Positions 5,816 through 14,041 of a stretch of DNA of 64,000 nt are shown piece by piece. The first letter of the stretch is position 1, and every line of letters begins with the position of its first letter. The DNA is taken from positions 62,001 to 126,000 of the forward strand of contig JAGAFR010000053.1 in the NCBI GenBank assembly GCA_017612555.1, read 5' to 3'. The stretch is from Lachnospiraceae bacterium. Its GTDB lineage: Bacteria; Bacillota; Clostridia; Lachnospirales; Lachnospiraceae. Below the pieces are notes generated by a model. That model was not told the origin of the DNA. It was given only the letters and a program-made list of their open reading frames with translations, and did no database searches. Made by a program: the position numbers and the translations under genes.

Positions 5816-6723
5816 CAGTCGAATAGTCCCGCATTTTTCTCCTCTATCGCCTTGATCGCGTGATATGTGTATTCGATATAAGGTACGGCTATGTTGTTTT
5901 CCGAAGCCATGTCAAGCAGATAGCCGCACAGGCTTTCTATCTCCGTTGTGCGCTTTGCGTCAAGATCCTGAAGGGTGGAATAGCGCGAACTGTCTGCGCA
6001 CTCATATATCCCCACTTCTTCGGGAAGATCCACTCCGCGTATATGGGCAAGCGCCCTTACCTCAGCCCACAACTTCTTTGCAAGGAACAGTCCATGCTCA
6101 CTTCTTGTGTAAAGTGCCGCAGGAACACCGAGAACAGCCTGTGGGAGATTATTGCTGATGTTCTTGGCGTATTTTGTCCAGATATCAAACATGATATCGT
6201 TACTTTTTACAAAATGAAGCTGCGTATCGGAAACAGCTCCCTCTACCATCTTAAGCTTCTTTCCGGCATTCGGGATATCTACAGCCCCATAATAAACGGT
6301 AGTATTATATGTGCTGTCGAATACGATCTCATCATCGAATCTTCTTGATGCTATCATTATGATGCTGTGGAGCACATGCTCACGTCCTATGACATCCGCA
6401 ATGATCTCTTCGGAATCTGCACCGTTAAGCATCGATAAAACCACCGTATCATCCCCGATAAGCGGCGGCAGCATCCGTGCCGCTTCAGCTGTTGCATTCC
6501 CCTTTACGGCAAATATGATCACATCCTGGGGCCCTGCCTCCTCGGGAGTTGCAACACTCGGATGATATAGGTTTCCGTTAACCTTTATCCCTTTTTCGGT
6601 AAGTCTGTTGAGCCTGCTGCCGTCAGCAACGACCGTAAACTGTCTGTCATTCTTGGGGGCGTTTTCCATTCCCCATATAAAATATCCGCCGACTGCTCCG
6701 GCTCCGATCAAAGCTACTTTCAT
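5812..6723 (-). CDS. Ketopantoate reductase (PanE/ApbA) family protein
   Basis: The 303-residue protein begins MKVALIGAGAVGGYFIWG, the NADP-binding GxGxxG of the family. It has the second-domain helical pattern with WTKYAKNISNNLPQAVLG, including the Lys and Asn that contact ketopantoate in characterised enzymes. True PanE makes pantoate for coenzyme A, but the family also contains other 2-ketoacid reductases. Its place as last gene of a four-gene operon with two metal-GTPase genes is not a pantothenate context, so I leave the symbol open. A 12-base gap separates it from the gene upstream. Confidence 0.8.
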   Translation of the reverse strand: MKVALIGAGAVGGYFIWGMENAPKNDRQFTVVADGSRLNRLTEKGIKVNGNLYHPSVATPEEAGPQDVIIFAVKGNATAEAARMLPPLIGDDTVVLSMLNGADSEEIIADVIGREHVLHSIIMIASRRFDDEIVFDSTYNTTVYYGAVDIPNAGKKLKMVEGAVSDTQLHFVKSNDIMFDIWTKYAKNISNNLPQAVLGVPAALYTRSEHGLFLAKKLWAEVRALAHIRGVDLPEEVGIYECADSSRYSTLQDLDAKRTTEIESLCGYLLDMASENNIAVPYIEYTYHAIKAIEEKNAGLFDC

Positions 6724-6735
6724 ATATTCTCCTGT

Positions 6736-7689
6736 CTAATAAAAGTAGGCAACCTCATCTTCAGGCGCTTTTGTGTTCTCAATACTCTCCGCGACCATAA
6801 CCGGTGACGGTTCATTAGTCTGACGGTTCATAATAGCCCTAACCTTTGCCGTGACCTCTATCCATGAGCCTTCCTTTACATCTGCCTGTTTGGAATACTC
6901 GCACGGGAAGCCCACAAGTGCGATATCCTCCGCACAGCATGTCATGGCAGGTCTTGCCACAACAAACAGGTTATCCTTCTTAACGTCCTTCGGATGAAGT
7001 GCTTTTGCTTTAAACCGCACTTTTTTATCAATGTATCCCGACAGGTTCTCAAATATGTCTATGTAAAATATACCGTAATCTTCATCACCGATGTCAATAA
7101 CCGACGCATTGATATCATACGGAAGTTCCTCCGGGACGTTGTCCTCGACCTTTCCTTCCGGCGTCTCATACAGTACCTGAGCGCGACGGTTTACCGCACG
7201 TACCATTCTCTTGAACATTGCACGGTCGTGCTTTTCTTCGCATCTGTTGAACACGACAAGATCCGAATACAGGAACTGATTGGTCATCATCATCTTCATA
7301 TTGGAAAGGTACATCTCAAATGTGCCGGAATCCACGGGAGTGATCACTTCGGCTATCTGCCAGTTTTGCGGCAGCGCATCAAGAAGCTCATTGATATCCC
7401 ACATACCGTTTGACTCTATTATCACACGGTTGGGACGTACCTCTTTTTCCATGCCTTTAAACAGTTCAGGGCTTACATCATCTTCGTCTTCTATTGTACG
7501 GACAACGAACCTGCTGTCGTTAAGGCGCATGATATCTATGGATTCTTCACCCTCTTCGCAGACGATATAAAGCGTATCGGCACCGTCTTTGAACTGGCCT
7601 TCATCCATTGTCTGCCTTATGAAGCTTGTTTTGCCTCCGTCAAGAAAACCCGTAAAAAGGTACACGGGTATAGGTCTTTTGCCAAGCAT
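6736..7689 (-). CDS. CobW/P47K GTPase fused to a DUF1980-like (YcgQ-type) domain
   Basis: The 317-residue protein has an N-terminal G domain with a Walker A variant GFLDGGKTSF where GFLGAGKTT is usual, and a NRCE in the base-recognition region. It lacks the CxCC metal motif of its neighbour. From about residue 215 the C-terminus (ARPAMTCCAEDIALVGFPC) matches the Cys-containing region of DUF1980/TIGR03943 proteins, which normally occur as separate proteins with a DUF318 permease. COG0523 GTPases are metal chaperones, so metal handling is the best guess. The start is three bases after the upstream stop. Confidence 0.75.
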   Translation of the reverse strand: MLGKRPIPVYLFTGFLDGGKTSFIRQTMDEGQFKDGADTLYIVCEEGEESIDIMRLNDSRFVVRTIEDEDDVSPELFKGMEKEVRPNRVIIESNGMWDINELLDALPQNWQIAEVITPVDSGTFEMYLSNMKMMMTNQFLYSDLVVFNRCEEKHDRAMFKRMVRAVNRRAQVLYETPEGKVEDNVPEELPYDINASVIDIGDEDYGIFYIDIFENLSGYIDKKVRFKAKALHPKDVKKDNLFVVARPAMTCCAEDIALVGFPCEYSKQADVKEGSWIEVTAKVRAIMNRQTNEPSPVMVAESIENTKAPEDEVAYFY

Positions 7690-7692
7690 TTC

Positions 7693-8697
7693 TTATACCC
7701 CGAACAATCCTGCAAGATCATCTTCTTTGATCTGCGCTCCGATAACACACAGCCTTCCGGTATAATCTGCCCCACCGTCTCTGATCTCTGTCTCACCGGG
7801 AGTCAGATCAAAATGCAGCCACTTCCCATCGGTTGACATAACTATTCCCTTTGCTCTGAGCACCTGTCCGTAATCCTCGCTGTTTGCAAGCTTTAACAGG
7901 ATGCCCTCAAGTTCAGCGGCATCAAATTTCTTCGTTGTCTCAACACCCCAGCTTGTGAACACCTCATCCGCATCATGATCATGGTGATGGTGATGATGAT
8001 GCTCGTGGTCGTGTTCATTATCATGGTGATGTTCGTGATCGTGATGATGTTCGTGATCGTGTTCATGGTCATGTTCAAGCTCAAGTTCATGTTCAAGAGC
8101 TTTCGCGTCGCTCATAGCCCCAAATATCACACTTCCCGTTATCTCCTCCCAAGGCGTTGTGATAACCGAAGCTTCATGATTTTTCTCCCTTATAAGCTTA
8201 ACCGTTTCATCAAGCTTGGCAGGATCAAGTCCCTGAGTACGAGACAGGACGATACATCTTGCAGTCTCAACCTGATTATTGAAGAATTCGCCGAAGTTCT
8301 TCATATACAGCTTTGCCTTCTTGGCATCAACGACCGTGGTCGCTGTCGCTATCTCAATACCGGCCTCTTCAGATACGTTCATAACGGCCTTTTCCACATC
8401 GGACAGTTTTCCCACTCCCGAAGGCTCGATCACGATCCTGTCCGGATGATATTCGTTCACAACCTTTTTAAGAGCAGTTCCAAAATCACCCACAAGCGAG
8501 CAGCATATACACCCGCTGTTCATCTCGGTTATATTGATACCCGCATCCTTTAAGAATCCGCCGTCTATTCCTATCTCACCGAATTCATTTTCTATGAGCA
8601 CTATCTGCTGTCCTGCAAATACTTCACTTATCAGTTTTTTGATAAGAGTCGTCTTTCCCGCTCCGAGAAATCCCGAAATGATATCAACTTTAGTCAT
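7693..8697 (-). CDS. COG0523 (CobW/ZNG1-like) metal-chaperone GTPase with His-rich insert
   Basis: The 334-residue protein starts MTKVDIISGFLGAGKTTL (Walker A) and has ENEFGEIGIDG and SGCICC, the CxCC metal-binding motif of zinc chaperone GTPases. Residues about 203-240 are a run of His, Asp and Glu with more than twenty His, followed by the C-terminal CobW domain. Family members load zinc or other metals into client enzymes or act under metal limitation. The His-rich tract suggests metal storage or sensing. It is second of four operon genes; spacing to the upstream MraY-like gene is 18 bases. Confidence 0.88.
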   Translation of the reverse strand: MTKVDIISGFLGAGKTTLIKKLISEVFAGQQIVLIENEFGEIGIDGGFLKDAGINITEMNSGCICCSLVGDFGTALKKVVNEYHPDRIVIEPSGVGKLSDVEKAVMNVSEEAGIEIATATTVVDAKKAKLYMKNFGEFFNNQVETARCIVLSRTQGLDPAKLDETVKLIREKNHEASVITTPWEEITGSVIFGAMSDAKALEHELELEHDHEHDHEHHHDHEHHHDNEHDHEHHHHHHHDHDADEVFTSWGVETTKKFDAAELEGILLKLANSEDYGQVLRAKGIVMSTDGKWLHFDLTPGETEIRDGGADYTGRLCVIGAQIKEDDLAGLFGV

Positions 8698-8715
8698 TTA
8701 AGCCACCTTCCTTTT

Positions 8716-9687
8716 CTATCCTACAGAAAACATAAACGCAAGCAGTATGATATTTATCATGCTCTGAATAACGCAAAATCTGAACACGACCTGCGTATTT
8801 GACCACTCCTTGACCTTTCGTGCCTGGTCATGAAGCGGGCAGCGCGTATTTACCAGTATCTTTATCTTGAAAAATCGCAGCAGTGCGACCTTTACAAGTC
8901 CCAATCCTCCGTCAAATATCATAACAGCGGCAAACGGGATGTATAAAAGCGGGTATCCGCAGATAAGTGCGGTTACGGCTATCATCATTCCCATCGCACG
9001 GCTTCCGGCATCTCCCATCAGCATCGTGCTGGGGTTCGCATTGTACCACAGATACGCGACCAATACCACGATAAAGTACAGTATAAAATATGTGTTCATA
9101 TCATAGGCACCGATTATGCCGAAGATCATGAAACTCAAGAGCGTTATGATACAAAGCGATGCCGAGAGCCCATCGACTCCGTCGGTACAATTGGTAACAT
9201 TGATGGACATCCACACAAGCGCCATGATGAGGATCGCGGCAGGCACATACGGGATCGTTATCGTGATATTCCACGGAAAAGCAACATAAAAACAGTTACC
9301 GTTATAGTACAGATAAGTCACGGCAACAGCAGCACCGAGCATAAGGTCGAGCGCGCCCTTCAGATACTCGTTCCACGGCTTTTCGGATGCATCGTCGAAA
9401 AAACCTGTGAGCATTGTTGCGACTATCACAAGTGTATATATGAGTCTTTCAAGATCGAGAAAATCAAATATGATCGAGCATATCGCAAAGACAAGCACAA
9501 ATATGATCCCGACGCCACGAACCTTTCCTTTCGAAAGCGTTCCGTCAACCGCAAAAGCCCTTCCCTGATCGTGCGGCATCTTTGATGCCAGGGCTTTCAT
9601 CAGGATAATGGTAAGTGCAAACGACAGCACCAACCCGGACAGATGTGAAAACCGCAAATAACTGATTTCTGTCAGAAGATCAAACAT
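8716..9687 (-). CDS. MraY-family phospho-sugar transferase
   Basis: The 323-residue protein has about ten transmembrane helices and the family motifs in order: FFDD near residue 98 (the Mg-binding Asp pair), NCTDGVDGLSAS, MGDAGSRAMG, and CPLHDQARKVKEW where classical MraY has a PxHHH loop. MraY transfers phospho-MurNAc-pentapeptide to undecaprenyl phosphate. The altered His loop leaves room for a related substrate. No other peptidoglycan gene is nearby; instead it heads an operon with two metal GTPases. The start has GAGGTG upstream. Whether it is the only MraY of the genome cannot be seen here. Confidence 0.78.
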   Translation of the reverse strand: MFDLLTEISYLRFSHLSGLVLSFALTIILMKALASKMPHDQGRAFAVDGTLSKGKVRGVGIIFVLVFAICSIIFDFLDLERLIYTLVIVATMLTGFFDDASEKPWNEYLKGALDLMLGAAVAVTYLYYNGNCFYVAFPWNITITIPYVPAAILIMALVWMSINVTNCTDGVDGLSASLCIITLLSFMIFGIIGAYDMNTYFILYFIVVLVAYLWYNANPSTMLMGDAGSRAMGMMIAVTALICGYPLLYIPFAAVMIFDGGLGLVKVALLRFFKIKILVNTRCPLHDQARKVKEWSNTQVVFRFCVIQSMINIILLAFMFSVG

Positions 9688-9716
9688 ACAAATTCACCTC
9701 AAACCGATACTTTTAC

Positions 9717-9750
9717 GTAAAATCAGAAGCGTCAAACGACGCTTCTGATT
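9717..9750 (-). terminator. Rho-independent terminator of hsp20
   Basis: AATCAGAAGCGTC and GACGCTTCTGATT form a perfect 13-bp stem around a four-base loop, followed on the minus strand by TTTTACG. It separates hsp20 from the MraY operon. Confidence 0.85.
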
Positions 9751-9786
9751 ATAGAACAGATTACCATCTTAAACAAGGCATATCGC

Positions 9787-10224
9787 TTAGCCTTCTATCG
9801 AGATGTATTTTCTTTCTTCAACTGCAGGTGCTACTTCCTTCTTCGGAACAAATACCTTTAAGATACCGTCCTCAAATTTAGCCTTAACCTCTGACTCTTC
9901 GATCTCTTCTCCGATATAGAAGCTTCTCGAGCAGCTGCCGAATGTCCTCTCTCTTCTGATGTAGGTTCCATCCTCTTCCTTTTCCTCATGCTCCTCATTT
10001 GTCTTGGCACTTACCGTAAGATATCCGTCCTTAAGCTCTGCCGAGATATCTTCCTTCTTGTATCCCGGAAGATCTATATCAAGAGTAAAACCTTTGTCGC
10101 TTTCCTTGACATCCGTTCTCATGACCTGGGGTATCGGTGCTCCCCTGAACGCCTTAATGGGCTTGGAAACAGTGTCAAAAAAATCATCAAATAAACTTTC
10201 ACCGAAAATACTGGGCATCATCAT
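9787..10224 (-). CDS. hsp20: Small heat-shock protein (Hsp20/alpha-crystallin family)
   Basis: The 145-residue protein has a short N-terminal arm (SIFGESLFDDFFDT), an alpha-crystallin domain with DIDLPGYKKEDISAELKDG, and the closing strand AKFEDGILKVFVPK. The I-x-I-type tail is degenerate (KYISIEG). Hsp20 holds unfolding proteins in soluble complexes for refolding by DnaK/ClpB. Start at the first of three ATG codons, eight bases after AAGGAGG. A CIRCE operator sits on its promoter, so HrcA repression is expected, which is more usual for groE and dnaK than for hsp20. Confidence 0.93.
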   Translation of the reverse strand: MMMPSIFGESLFDDFFDTVSKPIKAFRGAPIPQVMRTDVKESDKGFTLDIDLPGYKKEDISAELKDGYLTVSAKTNEEHEEKEEDGTYIRRERTFGSCSRSFYIGEEIEESEVKAKFEDGILKVFVPKKEVAPAVEERKYISIEG

Positions 10225-10283
10225 AATTCATTCCTCCTTTTATTTCGCGACCTGAAAGGTCTTTTTTTCTTTGGACTGATTAT

Positions 10284-10325
10284 GTTATACCACAGTTGTT
10301 AGCACTCGTCAAGCATGAGTGCTAA
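10284..10325 (-). promoter_or_regulatory. CIRCE operator overlapping sigma-A promoter of hsp20
   Basis: TTAGCACTC, nine bases, GAGTGCTAA at 10299-10325 is a perfect CIRCE element, the HrcA binding site. On the minus strand TTGACG (10307-10312) lies within the operator and TATAAC (10284-10289) follows after 17 bases, so HrcA bound here would block RNA polymerase. The transcript would have a leader of about 50 bases before the ATG. Confidence 0.95.
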
Positions 10326-10355
10326 CAAAAATTGTGAAAATTGTGTGAACCCCTC

Positions 10356-11693
10356 TTAACCCCCGTTTTTCCTCCGTATTCTGCGCAATTTCGAATAATT
10401 GAGTATAAACCTGAGAGTCTCATCAACAGCTACCATTATGAATATCTCCATGATCCCCATATGGAGCTTTGTGACCATGATCGTACTCGACGCAATGACA
10501 AACACGGTTCCGAACAGCTGGGTCTTAAGCATCCACGAAGGCTCACCGTATCCTTTTATTCCGGAGCCGAAGATGATATTACCGCTCTTCGGGATCAGGT
10601 CAAGCCCTACGATGAGGAGGTATAACCCCGCTGCGGCAAGAACATCTTTGTCCGTAGTGAACATTCCGAGTATCTGCTGTGGGAACACGATAAACAGTAT
10701 GAGGTTGAATATACATATAGCCCAGCTGAGGACAACTGACGAGATCACGACGTCCCATACTCCCCTGACGCTCTTTTTGCCTGTTTCATATCCCGAAAGC
10801 GTAAGCGTGGCCGTTCCTATAGACGTGACCATGACAACCGCTATAAGTTCTACTCCGAATACGATCGAATGTATTCCCGCAGCCTTTACCGAAACCTGAT
10901 TGAGCATTGCTATAAGGTAAAGGTTTCCGAGATTCCATGCAAAATCCTCGCACGCAGCCGGAGCGCCGAACCTGATCGTTTTGGCAAAATAAGAAAACTT
11001 TGCCCCGAGTATACGGGACAGCGACGGACGAAGAGTAAGGTCCTTTGCAAAGAGTACATAAGCAAGAACGATCGCATCACCAAGCAGTTCTGCAATAGTG
11101 GTCGCAAGCGCCGCTCCTTTTACTCCCATAGCCGGAAAACCGAAGTGTCCGAATATCATCACATAGTCAAGTATTACATTGGCCACGGATCTTGACAGGC
11201 CATACCATATCATTATCTGAGTCTTCTGGCTCACCTGGAGCATACAGCTTACAGATGCTCCTATACCGGTCAGCACGAAGATAGGCGAGAAACAGCGGGC
11301 ATAATCGATACTCATACCGATGATGCTCTCATCCACGCCCATAAGGTTAAATGCGATGCGCGGATACATCAGCCAGAACAAAAACAGTATAACGCCGAGT
11401 ACATTATTATATTTAAACAGTGATGCAAGCGTATCCTTCGCCTTTTCGATCTCATTTGCGCCGTATGCCTGACTGACGAGTATCGTCGCCCCTGTAGTAA
11501 GTGCAAATATCGAACTCATCGTCGTCCACATAGGTGTAGATGCGTTACCGACGGCACTCATGCTCTCGAGAGACAGCCTTCCGATGAAGATACGATCTAT
11601 CATCATCTGAAGCTGAGAGATAAGGTTGGAAAGCATGATGGGGATCGCTATTGCAAGTATTTTTTTTATATAAGATTTCATTATTCTATCCAT
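10356..11693 (-). CDS. MATE-family multidrug/cation antiporter
   Basis: The protein has twelve hydrophobic segments in two homologous halves. The N-terminal helix IAIPIMLSNLISQLQMMIDR is the MATE signature with conserved Pro and Gln, and DRIFIGRLS follows. MATE proteins export drugs or metabolites using sodium or proton gradients. The longest frame begins with a TTG inside the upstream gene; ATG codons at 11691-11693 and 11679-11681 are more likely but neither has a strong ribosome site, so the start is uncertain by a few residues. It overlaps or closely follows the upstream membrane-protein gene. Confidence 0.88.
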   Translation of the reverse strand: MDRIMKSYIKKILAIAIPIMLSNLISQLQMMIDRIFIGRLSLESMSAVGNASTPMWTTMSSIFALTTGATILVSQAYGANEIEKAKDTLASLFKYNNVLGVILFLFWLMYPRIAFNLMGVDESIIGMSIDYARCFSPIFVLTGIGASVSCMLQVSQKTQIMIWYGLSRSVANVILDYVMIFGHFGFPAMGVKGAALATTIAELLGDAIVLAYVLFAKDLTLRPSLSRILGAKFSYFAKTIRFGAPAACEDFAWNLGNLYLIAMLNQVSVKAAGIHSIVFGVELIAVVMVTSIGTATLTLSGYETGKKSVRGVWDVVISSVVLSWAICIFNLILFIVFPQQILGMFTTDKDVLAAAGLYLLIVGLDLIPKSGNIIFGSGIKGYGEPSWMLKTQLFGTVFVIASSTIMVTKLHMGIMEIFIMVAVDETLRFILNYSKLRRIRRKNGG

Positions 11694-11721
11694 TTCTGCA
11701 TATAAAGCCTGCGCAGAACGG

Positions 11722-13230
11722 CTATTTTGCTCTTGCAAGTCGCATGAACAGACTCGTATATGTCATAACTACAAGAGGTAATATCTGGAGCATGACGCGG
11801 TTTCCCGAATCCCCGATGTTTTCTCCGAGAACATCCCCTCTGCCAAATGATGCTATAAATGTCAAAAGCAGGAATCCTGCGGTAAGAACTATACTAAATG
11901 TGTCAAAATCATCCGTATCCGTTTTTTGTTTTTTCCGTAACAACACATATTCCACCACAAGGACCGCGGTCATCGAGATAACAAAGTAAGGGAACATCCC
12001 CCAGCCGCTCTGCCTGAAAAGATTCGCGGCAAAAGCCTTCAGGTCTCCGATATACAGCTCACTGTTCCTGATAAACAGAAGAACATTTCCCAATACAAGT
12101 CCTCCTATATATACCCACGGGAGGTTTTGTTGAAGTCTTGCCGGGAGCCGTTCCTGCACAAATGCGATATAGACCGCCGCACCGGCTATCGCCAGAACAA
12201 GGAAAGCAGCCTTTACCGGGGTAAGGAACAGGTAGATATTGTCATAAATGTAGAACTGCGTAAAGATCCTGACGCAGTATCCTCCGAACAAAATGATCAT
12301 CGGGATCAGGACAAAGCCTGCAAGGCTCCGGTTCCTCTTTGCCTTGATCGCAATGCACAGTGCAAGCCATACAACAAATATGGTCCCTTCGATGCGAAGA
12401 AGCGACAGCGCCACGAGCAGTATCGATCCCGCCTCGAGCATTTCATCATTGTCATACACCGTATACGCCGCCATAAAGAACAACTCCATGAAGTACATAT
12501 TTGCAAGTGCCCAATGACCGAGTATCAGGAACGGCGTCGCCGTCACGAGAAATACAACTGATGTCGCTGTTGCAATGACAGCTCCCCTTTTATCGAAGTA
12601 TTTATTCGCCCTTTCCCAGACACACGTTCCGAAGAAAGCGACAAAATCGATATGGAAGAATTCCCTTATCCCAAATGTTTCGCCAAATCCGAACAGTGAC
12701 GGCAGAGTGTCTATCACCACCGAACCAAGCCCCGTGTCGGTAAGCCAGCAGTCGAACTGATCCCTCAGTCCCCCATAGAACACTATGCTTTCCGGATATC
12801 TTTTGAAATAGTACATCGTATCATTCGATATTGCTACAGGAAGCATTCCGCTGCAGGCAACAAGCGCTGCCGCGAGTGCCACAGCGGATACAATTGCCAT
12901 GTGTCCTGCCATGCTGCACGAAATGCCCAAAAAAGCCTTTCTGCGGATCACGACAGCTGCCACCGTTTCCAAAACTAGTGCTGCACATATCGACAATCCG
13001 GTAAAGGGTATCGCCGCCACTATCATGGCATACGCGGTTATGATAAATGCACATAATCCCACAGGAAAGGCAAGCACGGATCTTATGATGATCGAAGTGT
13101 TTTTCTTCAGTATACAGTCTGTCAAAACGGCTCCGAATGCAAAGAGGACGCACACAGCCAGTACCTGCCTGATATAGTATCCCTGTATCGATACAAGATA
13201 TTCTGTTATAAACGATCCAAGCTGATTCAT
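11722..13230 (-). CDS. Large integral membrane protein, function unknown
   Basis: The 502-residue protein has roughly a dozen hydrophobic segments. The layout (N-terminal helices, a luminal-type loop with DTMYYFKRYPESIVFYGG, later helices) is that of GT-C-like or polymer-related membrane proteins. I see no decisive catalytic motif, so I give no function. It overlaps the upstream gene by four bases (ATGA), and that gene also encodes a membrane-anchored protein of unknown role, so the two probably work together. Confidence 0.6.
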   Translation of the reverse strand: MNQLGSFITEYLVSIQGYYIRQVLAVCVLFAFGAVLTDCILKKNTSIIIRSVLAFPVGLCAFIITAYAMIVAAIPFTGLSICAALVLETVAAVVIRRKAFLGISCSMAGHMAIVSAVALAAALVACSGMLPVAISNDTMYYFKRYPESIVFYGGLRDQFDCWLTDTGLGSVVIDTLPSLFGFGETFGIREFFHIDFVAFFGTCVWERANKYFDKRGAVIATATSVVFLVTATPFLILGHWALANMYFMELFFMAAYTVYDNDEMLEAGSILLVALSLLRIEGTIFVVWLALCIAIKAKRNRSLAGFVLIPMIILFGGYCVRIFTQFYIYDNIYLFLTPVKAAFLVLAIAGAAVYIAFVQERLPARLQQNLPWVYIGGLVLGNVLLFIRNSELYIGDLKAFAANLFRQSGWGMFPYFVISMTAVLVVEYVLLRKKQKTDTDDFDTFSIVLTAGFLLLTFIASFGRGDVLGENIGDSGNRVMLQILPLVVMTYTSLFMRLARAK

Positions 13231-13931
13231 AATCCCATCATTTTGTCGTAATAGTCTTTTGAAGCTATGTAGTAACTCTCGGTATCATGCACATCCTCAT
13301 GCTGCCATAAGAGTACGATCTCGTCATTGTCCGCAAGACCCTCGGTACATATGTATACCCTGGAATCTCCGATGAACGTGTTGTAAAACCAATAATGATA
13401 AAATGCATTGCCCCACTCATCATCATAAGGAGACAGCGGAAAAGTATAACGGAGCATATCATTTGCCGGACCAAGATCCTCAAAATGCATCTTCTGTTCA
13501 TCCGACAGTATAACTTCGTTAAGCTTATCATCCTTTACTATCGTTGCCTTGTTGAATTCAAGATAATCCCATATATTGATCGCATGATACCAGTAATACA
13601 GCCAATAATCTCCCAGGTCTTCCGACAGTTCATCAGCCTTTGAAGTATCATATGCATCATTTGGTGTGTATACGGTCTTTCCCTTAAAGAACTCATCCAG
13701 AAATGCATCCGGGTATTCTTTTGTTTCGAAGAACTCCGGCTGATATACCGTTTGATATTTCGGCCTGTAAAACCTTATGTTGTTGTCAAGCGTATTAACA
13801 TTATATGCAACAAAAAACAGAATCATTCCGATCGCGTACAAAGCAAGAATGATCCTTTTCTTCCTGAGTATTGGAATATGTAACAAAGCAAGCACCGCAA
13901 CCGTTAACCCTGCGGCTATAATGATCTTCAT
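13227..13931 (-). CDS. Membrane-anchored extracytoplasmic protein, function unknown
   Basis: The 234-residue protein has two N-terminal transmembrane helices (residues about 3-21 and 27-45). An exported domain of ~185 residues follows, very rich in Tyr, Trp and Asp (for example DYWLYYWYHAINIWDYL). No family recognised. There is no Shine-Dalgarno sequence before the ATG, and the predicted promoter places the transcript start next to it. It is coupled by a four-base overlap to the 502-residue membrane protein downstream. Confidence 0.6.
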   Translation of the reverse strand: MKIIIAAGLTVAVLALLHIPILRKKRIILALYAIGMILFFVAYNVNTLDNNIRFYRPKYQTVYQPEFFETKEYPDAFLDEFFKGKTVYTPNDAYDTSKADELSEDLGDYWLYYWYHAINIWDYLEFNKATIVKDDKLNEVILSDEQKMHFEDLGPANDMLRYTFPLSPYDDEWGNAFYHYWFYNTFIGDSRVYICTEGLADNDEIVLLWQHEDVHDTESYYIASKDYYDKMMGL

Positions 13932-13938
13932 AGAGTAT

Positions 13939-13967
13939 AGTATAATTCATGCACCTGTCTTTTACAA
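13939..13967 (-). promoter_or_regulatory. Sigma-A promoter, possibly giving a leaderless transcript
   Basis: TTGTAA (13962-13967) and TATACT (13939-13944) are 17 bases apart on the minus strand. The predicted start of transcription, about seven bases after the -10, coincides with the ATG at 13929-13931. Confidence 0.5.
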
Positions 13968-14001
13968 TTCAAAAACACTATGCCTGCCGGTGAAAAAATG
14001 A

Positions 14002-14007
14002 TATAAT
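14002..14007 (+). promoter_or_regulatory. -10 element for the phosphoribosyltransferase-like gene
   Basis: TATAAT lies 34 bases before the ATG on the plus strand, in the 110-base divergent intergenic region. No clear -35 is seen at the right distance, so the promoter may be weak or activator dependent. Confidence 0.45.
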
Positions 14008-14041
14008 TTACCCATAAAAACATTATCAGGAGGGGACTATA

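Noticed and set aside
7970..8095. Tandem CAT/ATG-rich microsatellite-like tract, also open on the other strand
   Set aside because: It encodes the His/Asp/Glu-rich metal-binding insert of the COG0523 GTPase; period and frame fit that protein, so no CRISPR or separate repeat is called.
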